From an uncultured Pseudomonadota bacterium (GTDB taxonomy: Bacteria; Myxococcota_A; UBA9160; PR03), in NCBI GenBank assembly GCA_900696485.1, contig CAADGG010000005.1:1-64000 (forward strand): a stretch of DNA of 64,000 bases. The letters run 5' to 3'. Positions 34,924 to 42,443 of the stretch are shown here, piece by piece (the first letter of the stretch is position 1; each line of letters opens with the position of its first letter). The translations under genes and the position numbers were made by a program. Below the pieces are notes generated by a model that saw nothing but the letters and a program-made list of their open reading frames with translations, searched no databases and was not told the DNA's origin.

Positions 34924-35409
34924 TCACGGCGCGAACTCCGGAAACCGGTCCGTGGCGTAGCGTTCGTGACATTCCACACAGGAGTCGATCATCCGGCGAA
35001 ACCGCTCGCGCTGTGCCGGCCGATCTCCGGCACGTGCGGCCGTGGCGAGTTCCGCAGACAAGCCGTGGAATGCCCGATCCCTGGTCACGAAGTCCTCCGG
35101 CGCAACGGCCATCAGATGCGCCCGGTCCTCCGGGGTCATCGATTGCTGCAGGATGAAGCTGTCGTGGATCTTCTGGGCTCGCTCGGCCACGCGCGCATCG
35201 TCCCCGCTGACGAGGGCGAGCAGGATGTCCTGGCTGGCCTGCTGGACGGACAACATCTCCTGGCGCAGGAGATCCTGGAGCTTCGGCGTCAGCTTCGGCG
35301 CGAGCGGCTCTTCCCCCCCGGCCACGGGCGCCCCGACGATCGTGATCCAGGCCGCGAGCGCGAGTTGCGCTCCGATCCGGAGCGGTATCGATCCTCTTGC
35401 AATCCTCAT
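34924..35409 (-). CDS. Exported c-type cytochrome (class II-like)
   Basis: A 161-residue protein with a signal peptide (AQLALAAWITIVGAPVAGG) and a helical body ending in a single heme-binding motif CVECH (C144, C147, H148) near the C terminus, the position used by cytochrome c' and related class II cytochromes. It is the last gene of a five-gene leftward operon; its ATG overlaps the ATPase stop by 4 bp (ATGA). A cytochrome in an ABC export operon is unusual and may sense or balance redox state in the periplasm. That role is inference. Confidence 0.78.
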   Translation of the reverse strand: MRIARGSIPLRIGAQLALAAWITIVGAPVAGGEEPLAPKLTPKLQDLLRQEMLSVQQASQDILLALVSGDDARVAERAQKIHDSFILQQSMTPEDRAHLMAVAPEDFVTRDRAFHGLSAELATAARAGDRPAQRERFRRMIDSCVECHERYATDRFPEFAP

Positions 35410-36134
35410 GACCTCGTCCTCCCGGTTTCGGCATGGTCGTTCTCGAGTCGGCCGTCGCGCAAGTGGAAGATGAAATCGAAGCGGTCGAAGATCTTCTCGT
35501 CGTGCGTGACGGCCAGGATCGCCGCCTGCTGTTCCGTCGCGACCTTGCGCAACAGATCCATCACGATCCCGGCGCGCTGCGAATCGAGTGCCGCCGTCGG
35601 TTCGTCGGCCAGGATGATCCGAGGATGATTGGCGAGCGCACGCGCGATCGCCACCCGTTGCGCCTCGCCGCCCGAGAGATTCGCCGGCATCGCGTTCCGG
35701 CGATGGCCCACCTCCAGATAGTCCAGCAGCTCGACGGCGCGTCGTCTTGCTTGTGCCGCATCGTAGCCGGCGAGCTCGAGCACCACGGAGACATTCTCGG
35801 TGCTGTCGAGGAACGGGAGCAGGTTGTGGAACTGGAAGATGAATCCGATCGCCTCCAGCCGCAGCTTGCGCAGGTCGGAGCGCAACCAACGCCCGTCGTA
35901 GACCACCTCGCCGTCGAGGCCGACCCAGCCGCTGCTCGGCTCCACGATGCAGCCGATGACGTTCAACAGCGTGGTCTTGCCGGACCCGCTCGGACCGAGC
36001 AGTGCGACGACCTGGCCGGGATGGACCTCGAGGCTCACGTCGCGCAGGGCATCGACGCGCGCTTCGCCGGTGCCGAAGTGCTTCGAGACGTGGCGCAGCT
36101 CGACGAGCGGGACCTTCCGGCCGGCTTCCTCCAT
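35406..36134 (-). CDS. ABC transporter ATP-binding protein (MacB/LolD-like)
   Basis: A 242-residue nucleotide-binding domain. Walker A GPSGSGKTT, Q-loop FIFQFHNLLPF, signature NLSGGEAQRVAIARAL, Walker B IILADEPTAALD and H-loop VTHDEKI are all intact. The ATG at 36134 (MEEAGRKVPLVELRHVSK) was chosen because residues before it in the open frame overlap the permease and lack similarity. It energises the FtsX-type permease encoded 2 bp upstream. Confidence 0.95.
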   Translation of the reverse strand: MEEAGRKVPLVELRHVSKHFGTGEARVDALRDVSLEVHPGQVVALLGPSGSGKTTLLNVIGCIVEPSSGWVGLDGEVVYDGRWLRSDLRKLRLEAIGFIFQFHNLLPFLDSTENVSVVLELAGYDAAQARRRAVELLDYLEVGHRRNAMPANLSGGEAQRVAIARALANHPRIILADEPTAALDSQRAGIVMDLLRKVATEQQAAILAVTHDEKIFDRFDFIFHLRDGRLENDHAETGRTRS

Positions 36135-36136
36135 CG

Positions 36137-37270
36137 CTAGCCCCCCAACGCGGTGGCGGGATCGACCTTGAGGGCGAGCCGGACGCCGAGCGCGCTCGAC
36201 AGGATGCACACAAGGAGTACGGCCACCGCCAGCGCCAGGCCGTCCTCGGGCTGCAGCACCACGCGGCGCGGGAAGTAGTCCTTGACGCTGCGGATCAGCA
36301 GCGCGCCGAATCCGAATCCGATCACCCCCATCGCGAGCGCCTGCTGCAGGATCAGGCCGATGATGGTGCGATCGGGCGCCCCGATCAGTTTGAGCGTGGC
36401 GATCTCCCGCAGCTTGTCCATCGTCATCGTGTAGAGAATGAGGGCGATGATCACGGCCGAGACGATCAGCAGCAGCGCGGTGAACAGCCCGATCTGTTTG
36501 CGGGCGCGTTCGACGACGGAGCGCGTGAGGATGGTCTCCTGTCCGTCCTGCGTCATCGTCGACAGGTGTTTCCAGCGACGGGCGGCGTCGGCCACGTGTT
36601 CCGGCGCGATGTTCGGCGAGACGCGTGCGATGACGGCGTTGACGATGTCGGTGCCGGCCGGTCCGCTGCCGCGCGCGAGTTCCCGCCGCGCCGCCGGCGG
36701 AGCCAGCTCGAATTGCAGCTCCTGGGAATCGAGCAGCGTGAGGTAGACGGCGGGATCGCCGCCCGAGGACACCTGCCCTTCGGTCAGGCCGACGACGGTG
36801 AACGGGTTGCGGCCGAGTTCGACGCGGTCGCCGAGCGCCAGCCCGGAGCGCCGGTCGGCGATCATTTCGTAGTGGCTGCGTGCGATCGGTCGCCCGGCGA
36901 CGATCCGGTCCGGTCCGCCGGGCCGGCCCGGCTCATAGCCGACGACATAGAGCCGGAGCTTCTTCCCGCCGAGCAGCGTTTCGACGGACTGATACGTCAC
37001 GCTGCCGGCCGCCGTCACGCCGTGGAGGCGGGCGATCGCCTCGCGCGTATCGCCGGGAATGCGGGAGGATTCCGCGAACGGCCCGCGCGTTCCCGATTCC
37101 ACGACCCACACGTCGACGGCGGGTGTGCGCACCAGCGTCAGCGCGTCTTCGACGAGCCCCCGGTAGATCCCGATCATCGACAGCACGACGCCGAGCAGCA
37201 AACTCAGGCCGAAGCACGTGAGCAGGAAGCGCCCGAGATTGTGCCGGATGTCGCGATAGGCCAGGTTCAT
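36137..37270 (-). CDS. FtsX/MacB-type ABC transporter permease
   Basis: A 377-residue permease with one N-terminal helix (FLLTCFGLSLLLGVVLSMIG), a large periplasmic domain of about 200 residues, and three C-terminal helices (GLFTALLLIVSAVIIALILY, LILQQALAMGVIGFGFGALL, LALAVAVLLVCILSSALG). This is the MacB-type topology of mechanotransmission transporters rather than classical channels. KLREIATLKLIGAP is the FtsX cytoplasmic signature that meets the ATPase. It overlaps the upstream adaptor gene by 4 bp. Confidence 0.92.
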   Translation of the reverse strand: MNLAYRDIRHNLGRFLLTCFGLSLLLGVVLSMIGIYRGLVEDALTLVRTPAVDVWVVESGTRGPFAESSRIPGDTREAIARLHGVTAAGSVTYQSVETLLGGKKLRLYVVGYEPGRPGGPDRIVAGRPIARSHYEMIADRRSGLALGDRVELGRNPFTVVGLTEGQVSSGGDPAVYLTLLDSQELQFELAPPAARRELARGSGPAGTDIVNAVIARVSPNIAPEHVADAARRWKHLSTMTQDGQETILTRSVVERARKQIGLFTALLLIVSAVIIALILYTMTMDKLREIATLKLIGAPDRTIIGLILQQALAMGVIGFGFGALLIRSVKDYFPRRVVLQPEDGLALAVAVLLVCILSSALGVRLALKVDPATALGG

Positions 37271-38430
37271 CGCGCGGCGTCCTCCGCCGCCCGGACCGCG
37301 CGGCCCTCACGCAGCCCCGGTCGCAGCGCCGTCACGACGCGCGCGCCGTCCGGCAGGCCCGCGACGATCTCGAGGCGGACATCGAGTGTCCGGTGGCCGA
37401 AGCGGACGTCGCGCCGGTGCAGCACCCCGTCCTCGACGCTCCACACCGTGCCGCTGGTTCCGTCGAAGCCGGCGACGGCAGTCTCCGGCACCAGCAAGGC
37501 TTCGTCGAGGACGGCCGTCGTGATGAACAGCTCCGCCTGTTCGCCGAGGTGGAAGCGCTCCGGACAGCGGTCGCAGGCGACATAGACGCGGCGTTCCTCG
37601 CTGACGCGGTCGCTCTCGATGCCGATCCGCGTCACATGCCCCGCGAAAGTGTCCCCCGGCAGCGAGCGCAGGCGGATCTCGGCGGGCTGGCCGATCTCGA
37701 TGGCCCCGGCGCGTGACTCGTCGACGTACGCGAGCGCCCAGACGGTTTCCGGAGCGACCAGCGTGAATACCGGCTCACCGGGACCCAGAACCGTGCCGAG
37801 TTCGCGGTGACGCTCGACGACGACGGCATCGTACGGTGCTCGCAGCTCGTGATGCGCGAGCAACACCGATTCCAGCTCGGCCTGCGCCACGGCATCCTCG
37901 AGCACCGCTTGCGCGACCTGGGCGTCGCGGATCGCCACGTCCAGCTCGGCGGCGGCGACGTCTTCTTCCATCTGCGCTTCCTCGGCGGCCTCCGCGGAAA
38001 TCGTCTGCCGGGCGACGAGCGCCTGTTGGCGCTGGTTCGTCTGCCGTCTCTTGGTGAGCACCGCGCGCGCCTTGCCGACGGCCGCCTCCGCGCTTTTCCG
38101 CGCCGCCTCGGCGCTCCCCACGCCGGCCCGGGCCTTGGCGACGCGCGCTTGCTGCTCGGCGCTGTGCAGGCGCGCGAGAACATCGCCCTCCTGCACCCGG
38201 TCACCGTGATCCGCGTGCAGCTCGACGAGCGCCGCGCCGACCTCGAATCCGAGCTTCGAAAGGACCCGCGCCTCGATCGTGCCGAGGCCGAAGACCTGGA
38301 CCGGCACGTCGCCCGCGGGCTCCGCGAGCTCGACCGACAGCGGGCGCAGGAAGACCCACACGAAGACGATCGCCGACACCGCAGCGATGCCGAGCAGCCC
38401 GAGGAGCACCCGTTGGATCCGCTCTCTCAT
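37267..38430 (-). CDS. HlyD/MacA-family periplasmic adaptor
   Basis: A 387-residue membrane fusion protein with one N-terminal transmembrane helix (LLGLLGIAAVSAIVFVWVFL), biotinyl-lipoyl-like halves (VGAALVELHADHGDRVQEGDVLARLHS and HHELRAPYDAVVVERHRELG), a long Ala/Arg-rich coiled hairpin of about 100 residues, and a beta-barrel (VWALAYVDESRAGAIEIGQ). A CDRCPE segment near residue 287 could bind a metal or form a disulfide. It links the ABC permease to an outer-membrane channel encoded elsewhere. Confidence 0.93.
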   Translation of the reverse strand: MRERIQRVLLGLLGIAAVSAIVFVWVFLRPLSVELAEPAGDVPVQVFGLGTIEARVLSKLGFEVGAALVELHADHGDRVQEGDVLARLHSAEQQARVAKARAGVGSAEAARKSAEAAVGKARAVLTKRRQTNQRQQALVARQTISAEAAEEAQMEEDVAAAELDVAIRDAQVAQAVLEDAVAQAELESVLLAHHELRAPYDAVVVERHRELGTVLGPGEPVFTLVAPETVWALAYVDESRAGAIEIGQPAEIRLRSLPGDTFAGHVTRIGIESDRVSEERRVYVACDRCPERFHLGEQAELFITTAVLDEALLVPETAVAGFDGTSGTVWSVEDGVLHRRDVRFGHRTLDVRLEIVAGLPDGARVVTALRPGLREGRAVRAAEDAAR

Positions 38431-39056
38431 GACATCGCCTCCTCCCGGCGGACCCGGACGGGGCGGTCGGCGAACCCGCGCAGCTGGAGATCGAGCAGGC
38501 GGCTGCCTTCCTCGGCCAGGTCGAAGCTGCGGCCGCTGATGGACCAACGGATCGCCAGGCCCTGCACGAGACCGAGGATCAGGAACGCCGCATCGTCCGG
38601 CTCGAGATCGCCGCGCAGTTCGCCGGCCGCGCGCGCGCGCGCGGCCAGATCGGCCACGATGCGATGGAAGCGGATCAACAGGCCGAAGAATGCTTCGCGC
38701 AGGCCTTGGTTGCGCGTGTGCAGCTCACGCGAGAAGAGGATGGCGGGGATCGCCGGCATCTTCTGGATCAGTTGCAACTGCGCGACGACCACGGCGCGGA
38801 TCTGGCCGAGCGGCGTCGCGTCGCCCTGCTGCCCTTTCGCCCAGCGCGCCTCCATGACGGACCCGATGCGTTCCGCGACGGCCGACCACAGCGCCTGCTT
38901 CTTCGGGAAATGCCGGAAGATCGCAGGCTGGGTGAGACCCACGGCGCCGGCGATCGCCTCCGTCGTCAGCCGCTCCGGTCCGAGTTCGCCGGCCAGGCGC
39001 AGCGTCGCGTCGACGATCTCCGCCTTGCGATGCTCGGCGGTCTTTCGGATCCGCAT
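38427..39056 (-). CDS. TetR family regulator of the ABC export operon
   Basis: A 209-residue repressor-type protein. Helix-turn-helix at about residues 8-50 (KAEIVDATLRLAGELGPERL, TTEAIAGAVGLTQPAIFRHF), then a C-terminal ligand domain. The ATG at 39056 is preceded by AAAGGA; the longer frame to 39122 has no similarity. It heads the adaptor-permease-ATPase-cytochrome operon with a 4-bp overlap and probably represses it. Two inverted repeats just upstream (39066-39083 and 39110-39127) are candidate operators. Confidence 0.92.
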   Translation of the reverse strand: MRIRKTAEHRKAEIVDATLRLAGELGPERLTTEAIAGAVGLTQPAIFRHFPKKQALWSAVAERIGSVMEARWAKGQQGDATPLGQIRAVVVAQLQLIQKMPAIPAILFSRELHTRNQGLREAFFGLLIRFHRIVADLAARARAAGELRGDLEPDDAAFLILGLVQGLAIRWSISGRSFDLAEEGSRLLDLQLRGFADRPVRVRREEAMS

Positions 39057-39065
39057 GTCGGTCCT

Positions 39066-39083
39066 TTGGTCCGGCCGGACCAA
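39066..39083. promoter_or_regulatory. Perfect 18-bp palindrome before the TetR gene
   Basis: The sequence ttggtccggccggaccaa is its own reverse complement. It lies 9 bp upstream of the TetR start codon, in the leader or promoter. It may be an operator or a translation-controlling hairpin. Confidence 0.6.
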
Positions 39084-39109
39084 GGCCCGCGGCCGCCGGC
39101 ACTTCAGCA

Positions 39110-39127
39110 AGTGACTGAGCACTCACT
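39110..39127. promoter_or_regulatory. Imperfect palindrome resembling a TetR-family operator
   Basis: The sequence agtgactgagcactcact is a near-perfect inverted repeat (AGTGA...TCACT with matching inner bases). It is similar to known TetR-family sites of the form AGTGAGTG...CACTCACT, and sits 53 bp upstream of the TetR start. Confidence 0.6.
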
Positions 39128-39156
39128 AACTGATCGCGGCGCTCCGTGTCAACCGC

Positions 39157-39241
39157 CCGTCAAGAAAGGGGTCGGGTTCGTTTCGTCAACTTTTCCCTCC
39201 GGGAAAAGTTGACGAAACGAACCCGACCCCTTTCTTGACGG
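39157..39241. repeat. Long perfect palindrome (41-bp stem, 3-nt loop), copy B
   Basis: Arms 39157-39197 and 39201-39241 are exact reverse complements around tcc. The arm matches copies C and D apart from single bases. It lies 8 bp beyond the stop codon of the TonB-like gene (39250, minus strand) and about 100 bp upstream of the TetR start. Confidence 0.95.
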
Positions 39242-39249
39242 CAGCCGGG

Positions 39250-39696
39250 TCAGGACCGTGGGGGGTCGAGCGAGAAGCGGATCGGGACTTCGATCCGGCC
39301 GTAGACCCACGGCAGCCGCCCGGCGCGGCCCACCGTCTGGCGCGCCGCGCGATCGAGCACGGCGTGACCGGACGAGCGCGCGACGGCGACGTCGTGCGCG
39401 GCCCCCTCGCGGTCGATCTCGAAGCGCAGCCACGCGGTGCCTTCGAGACCGATGCGGCGCGCGATCGGCGGATACACCAGGGCGGCCTGGAGGCGGCGGC
39501 GGATCTCCTCGAGCCGCGCGTCGACGGTCGGCCCGCCCGGCAGCGCGTCCTCGAACGCGACGTCGACGACCGGGTCCGCCGCGCGCGCCGGCGGCGGCGG
39601 CGCGGGACCGGCGCCGAGCGCCGCGAGGACGCACACCCCCAGCAGCCCCCGGCGCCGGACCCACGCCGCCGGCCGGCGCTGCACCGCGGGCCGCAT
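39250..39696 (-). CDS. TonB-family C-terminal domain protein
   Basis: A 148-residue protein with an N-terminal hydrophobic segment (GLLGVCVLAALGAG, then PAPPPPARA) and a C-terminal TonB-like domain (VYPPIARRIGLEGTAWLRFEIDREG). The proline spacer typical of TonB is very short and the hydrophobic segment could be cleaved, so it may be a small TonB-like partner rather than a full energy transducer. Its ATG shares one base with the stop of the TonB-dependent receptor gene. The two are therefore co-expressed under the cobalamin riboswitch. Confidence 0.75.
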   Translation of the reverse strand: MRPAVQRRPAAWVRRRGLLGVCVLAALGAGPAPPPPARAADPVVDVAFEDALPGGPTVDARLEEIRRRLQAALVYPPIARRIGLEGTAWLRFEIDREGAAHDVAVARSSGHAVLDRAARQTVGRAGRLPWVYGRIEVPIRFSLDPPRS

Positions 39697-41933
39697 CACC
39701 GCCGCACCGTCACGGCCAGCACCAGCTCGTAGTTGGTGTCGGGCGACGGATTCACGCCGATGGCGCCGCGAACGAAGGTCCGTTCGCCGGCGAACTCGCT
39801 GTAGTGGTGGTTCAGCGCATTGCGCACGCGGCCGGTCAGCGCGACCTCGACGTGCTTGCCGAAGGCGCCGAGCTCGGAGAGATGCGGCCGCAGCGTCGCG
39901 TGCAGATCGAGCGTCTCGTAGTCGTCGAGCTTCGAGAACTCGTTGCGCAGATCGTTCACGCCGAAGCGTTCGCCGACGACGTTCAGGTTGGCGCCGAGCT
40001 CCGTATCGACCCAGCGCCACGGCACCGTGACGAGCCCGCCGACGGTGCCGCGGTGGCGCGGCGTGAGCGGGAGCTGCTTGCCTTCGATGTCGATGAGGAC
40101 CGGGTTTCCCATCCCGTCGAAGCTGATCGACGTGGTGTCCTTGCGGACCTCGGCATCGTCGTAGGTGTAGCTGCCGTACAGCTCGAGCCAGGTCACCGGC
40201 CGCCACGAGAACCACAGCTCGACACCCCGGTGGCGGGTGCGGTCGATGTTGGCGTTCTGGCCCGACGGACCGACGGAGGCGCCGAACAGCGCATCGATCT
40301 CCTGGTTCAGCAGGATCTCGTCATCGACGCGCATCCAGAAGAAGGTCAGGTTCGCCGAGAGCCGATCGCTGCGGTGCTTGAAACCGATCTCGTAGGTATC
40401 GGATTCCTGCGGTCCGATCTCGAACAGCTGACCGGTGAAGCCGACCGCCTCGTCGAGATTCGCGAAGCGGAAGCCGCGTGCGTACGCGAAGTACGCCGAC
40501 GTGCTCGGCACGAAGCGCCACGTCAGCGCGGCGCGCGGACTCCACTTCTCACGGTCGTCGTCGAGCGGCTGGACGTTGGTGGACGGCGCCCCGAAGTCCG
40601 AGACACTGGTGGCGTCGCCGCGGTAGCGCGCGGTATCGAAGCGGAGCCCAGTCGTCAGCAGCAGCGTCTCGGTGAGGTTCAGCTCGTCTTGCGCGAAGAA
40701 GCTCCAGATGCGCCGCTCGAGATCAACGTCGGTCGCGTCGATGCCGAACGGCGAGACGAAGAACTGCTGGTCGTCGACGCCCTCGCGCAGCAACTCGCCG
40801 CCGGCGAGCACGCGGTGCGCGAAGCCCGCGATCGGCGCGTCGAGTTCGAGTTGCAGGCTGCCGCCCCACGCCTGCGTCTTGCCATCGGTCCCGAACACCG
40901 AGAGGCCTCCGAAGCCGGGTGTCGCCACGACGGCCTCGTCCTCGCGCTCGCGCCAGTACGGCACGAACTTCACGGTGGCGCGCTCGTGCGGCATCAGCGT
41001 CGCGATGGCCTGGATCCACGTCTCGTCGACGTCGTCCCGGTTGTCGTCCTGGCCGGGCGCCTTGGCATCGCGACCGAGCGTGCGGGCCTCGGACTTCGTC
41101 AGCGTCCCGGGCCGGATCCGGTCGTCCTGCGACAGCCCCGCGAGCAACTCGAACGACGCACGCTCACTCGGCGTCCAGCGCAGCGTCCCGGCGCCGGACG
41201 TGCTCTCGAAGTTGCTCCGATCGCGGAAGTTCTCGGCGTCCCAGTCCTGCACGAACAACGTGCCGGCGAGCGGACCGTGGCTGCCACCGGCGAACAGGCT
41301 GCCGGTCGTCGTGTCGTAGCTGCCGCGCCGGCCGCGCAGCGTGAGCTCGCCGTCGCCGTCGCCGCGCTTGGTCAGGATCTGCACGACGCCGGAGTTGGCC
41401 GAGTCGCCGTACAGTGCGCTCGCGGCGCCGCGCACGATCTCGATCCGCTCGACGCGATCGAGCGACACCAGCGCCCAGTCCATGACGGTGCCGTCCGGCT
41501 CGTTGAGCCGCCGGCCGTCCTGCAGGATCAGCAGGCTCGAGCCGTTGCCGCCGCCGTTGTGGAAGCCGCGGCCGTCGACGCGCACGCCCTCCGGGCTGCC
41601 GATCCCGTCGGTGACGAACAGGCCCGCCTCGCGGCGCAGCAGCTCCGGCACGTCGCGGGCGCCGCTGCGCTCGATGGTGTCGCGATCGATCACCGTCACG
41701 TTGCCGGGCACGTCGAGCAGCTCGCGCTTGCTACGCGCCGCGGTGATCGCGACTTCGCCGATGCGGCGCACGACCGGCGGCGGCGCGGGGGAGTCATCGG
41801 TCGCCGCCGCGTCGCGTCCGGTCGTGGGATCGACGACTTCGGCACGGACGAGCGGGGACGAGACGAAGAACAAGGCCCCGGTGGCGATGGCAGAGGCCGC
41901 CATCGCGCGGGGGGCGAAGCAAGACGGGCGCAT
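39696..41933 (-). CDS. btuB: TonB-dependent outer-membrane receptor, probable cobalamin receptor
   Basis: A 745-residue receptor with signal peptide (MAASAIATGALFFVSSPLVRA), a TonB-box-like segment (EVAITAAR), a plug domain (VTVIDRDTIERSGARDVPELLRREAGLFV, then RIEIVRGAASALYGDSANSGVVQILTK) and a 22-strand barrel ending in LVLAVTVRR. The plug motif YGDSANSGVVQILTK matches TonB receptors in general. Assignment to vitamin B12 uptake rests on the cobalamin riboswitch in its leader, because barrel sequences alone do not show the ligand. AAGGAG lies 8 nt before the ATG. Confidence 0.88.
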   Translation of the reverse strand: MRPSCFAPRAMAASAIATGALFFVSSPLVRAEVVDPTTGRDAAATDDSPAPPPVVRRIGEVAITAARSKRELLDVPGNVTVIDRDTIERSGARDVPELLRREAGLFVTDGIGSPEGVRVDGRGFHNGGGNGSSLLILQDGRRLNEPDGTVMDWALVSLDRVERIEIVRGAASALYGDSANSGVVQILTKRGDGDGELTLRGRRGSYDTTTGSLFAGGSHGPLAGTLFVQDWDAENFRDRSNFESTSGAGTLRWTPSERASFELLAGLSQDDRIRPGTLTKSEARTLGRDAKAPGQDDNRDDVDETWIQAIATLMPHERATVKFVPYWREREDEAVVATPGFGGLSVFGTDGKTQAWGGSLQLELDAPIAGFAHRVLAGGELLREGVDDQQFFVSPFGIDATDVDLERRIWSFFAQDELNLTETLLLTTGLRFDTARYRGDATSVSDFGAPSTNVQPLDDDREKWSPRAALTWRFVPSTSAYFAYARGFRFANLDEAVGFTGQLFEIGPQESDTYEIGFKHRSDRLSANLTFFWMRVDDEILLNQEIDALFGASVGPSGQNANIDRTRHRGVELWFSWRPVTWLELYGSYTYDDAEVRKDTTSISFDGMGNPVLIDIEGKQLPLTPRHRGTVGGLVTVPWRWVDTELGANLNVVGERFGVNDLRNEFSKLDDYETLDLHATLRPHLSELGAFGKHVEVALTGRVRNALNHHYSEFAGERTFVRGAIGVNPSPDTNYELVLAVTVRR

Positions 41934-42099
41934 GGCCGTTCTCCTTCGCCCTCCGCGGTGAAGGGTGGAGAAACGACCGGCGCTCCGGGGCGGCGAGGAC
42001 GTCGCCGATCCGGAAGGACTTCTCGGCAGCCGAGGATGTCGGGGCGCGGGCGTTGCTGCACCGCTCTCTCCGCGAAGAGCAGCTACGAGCGTTCGCGCC

Positions 42100-42265
42100 C
42101 GGGCAGGTCTCCTGGCTGATGGGTGTGACGGGCCTTCGCCCCACGCGCGCCGCCGGCGCCTTCCCGAACGTCCGCCGCGGCCAGGCCGCGACCCCGTTCA
42201 GTGGCAAAGTGCTGGCGGAACTCCCCAATCACAGTGGCGGGACCGCGGCCGAATAGAGGCATCTC
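42100..42265 (-). promoter_or_regulatory. Cobalamin (adenosylcobalamin-type) riboswitch
   Basis: Read on the minus strand from about 42265 this leader contains the conserved blocks of the B12 element in order: GGTCCCGCCACTGTGATTGG-like (42244-42221), GCCACTG (42205-42199), CGGGAAGGC (42166-42158), and the B12 box AGCCAGGAGACCTGCC (42117-42102). Spacing and order match the Rfam-type cobalamin aptamer. It lies about 170 nt upstream of the receptor ATG, leaving room for an expression platform. Bound cobalamin would lower expression of the receptor. Confidence 0.93.
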
Positions 42266-42270
42266 GAACT

Positions 42271-42336
42271 CGAGTCAGAACCGAGTCATAACCGAGTCAG
42301 AACCGAGTCATAACCGACTCGTCGCCGAGTCGTCGC
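42271..42336. repeat. 11-bp tandem repeat, six units
   Basis: Six consecutive 11-bp units begin cgagtc or cgactc: cgagtcagaac and cgagtcataac alternate twice, then cgactcgtcgc and cgagtcgtcgc. The alternation makes a 22-bp higher-order unit. The array sits directly upstream of the cobalamin riboswitch, where the promoter of the receptor operon should lie. Confidence 0.93.
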
Positions 42337-42443
42337 CGACCCGGAAACTCGCGATCGAGAAACTCCTCGCACGACCTTCCCTCTTCGCGCCCACCTTGGG
42401 CGACCCGAGCAGTGGGTTGGGTAGCACCGCGTGGGGCTTCCGG

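Noticed and set aside
39258-42119. 953-residue plus-strand open frame opposite the TonB receptor
   Set aside because: Low-complexity Arg/Ala/Pro-rich translation with no family motif, antisense to a well-supported receptor; it is a product of high GC and synonymous codon bias.
42271-42336. Possible CRISPR array
   Set aside because: Units are 11 bp with no spacers; repeats and spacers of CRISPR are absent. No array was seen in the window despite the cas genes.
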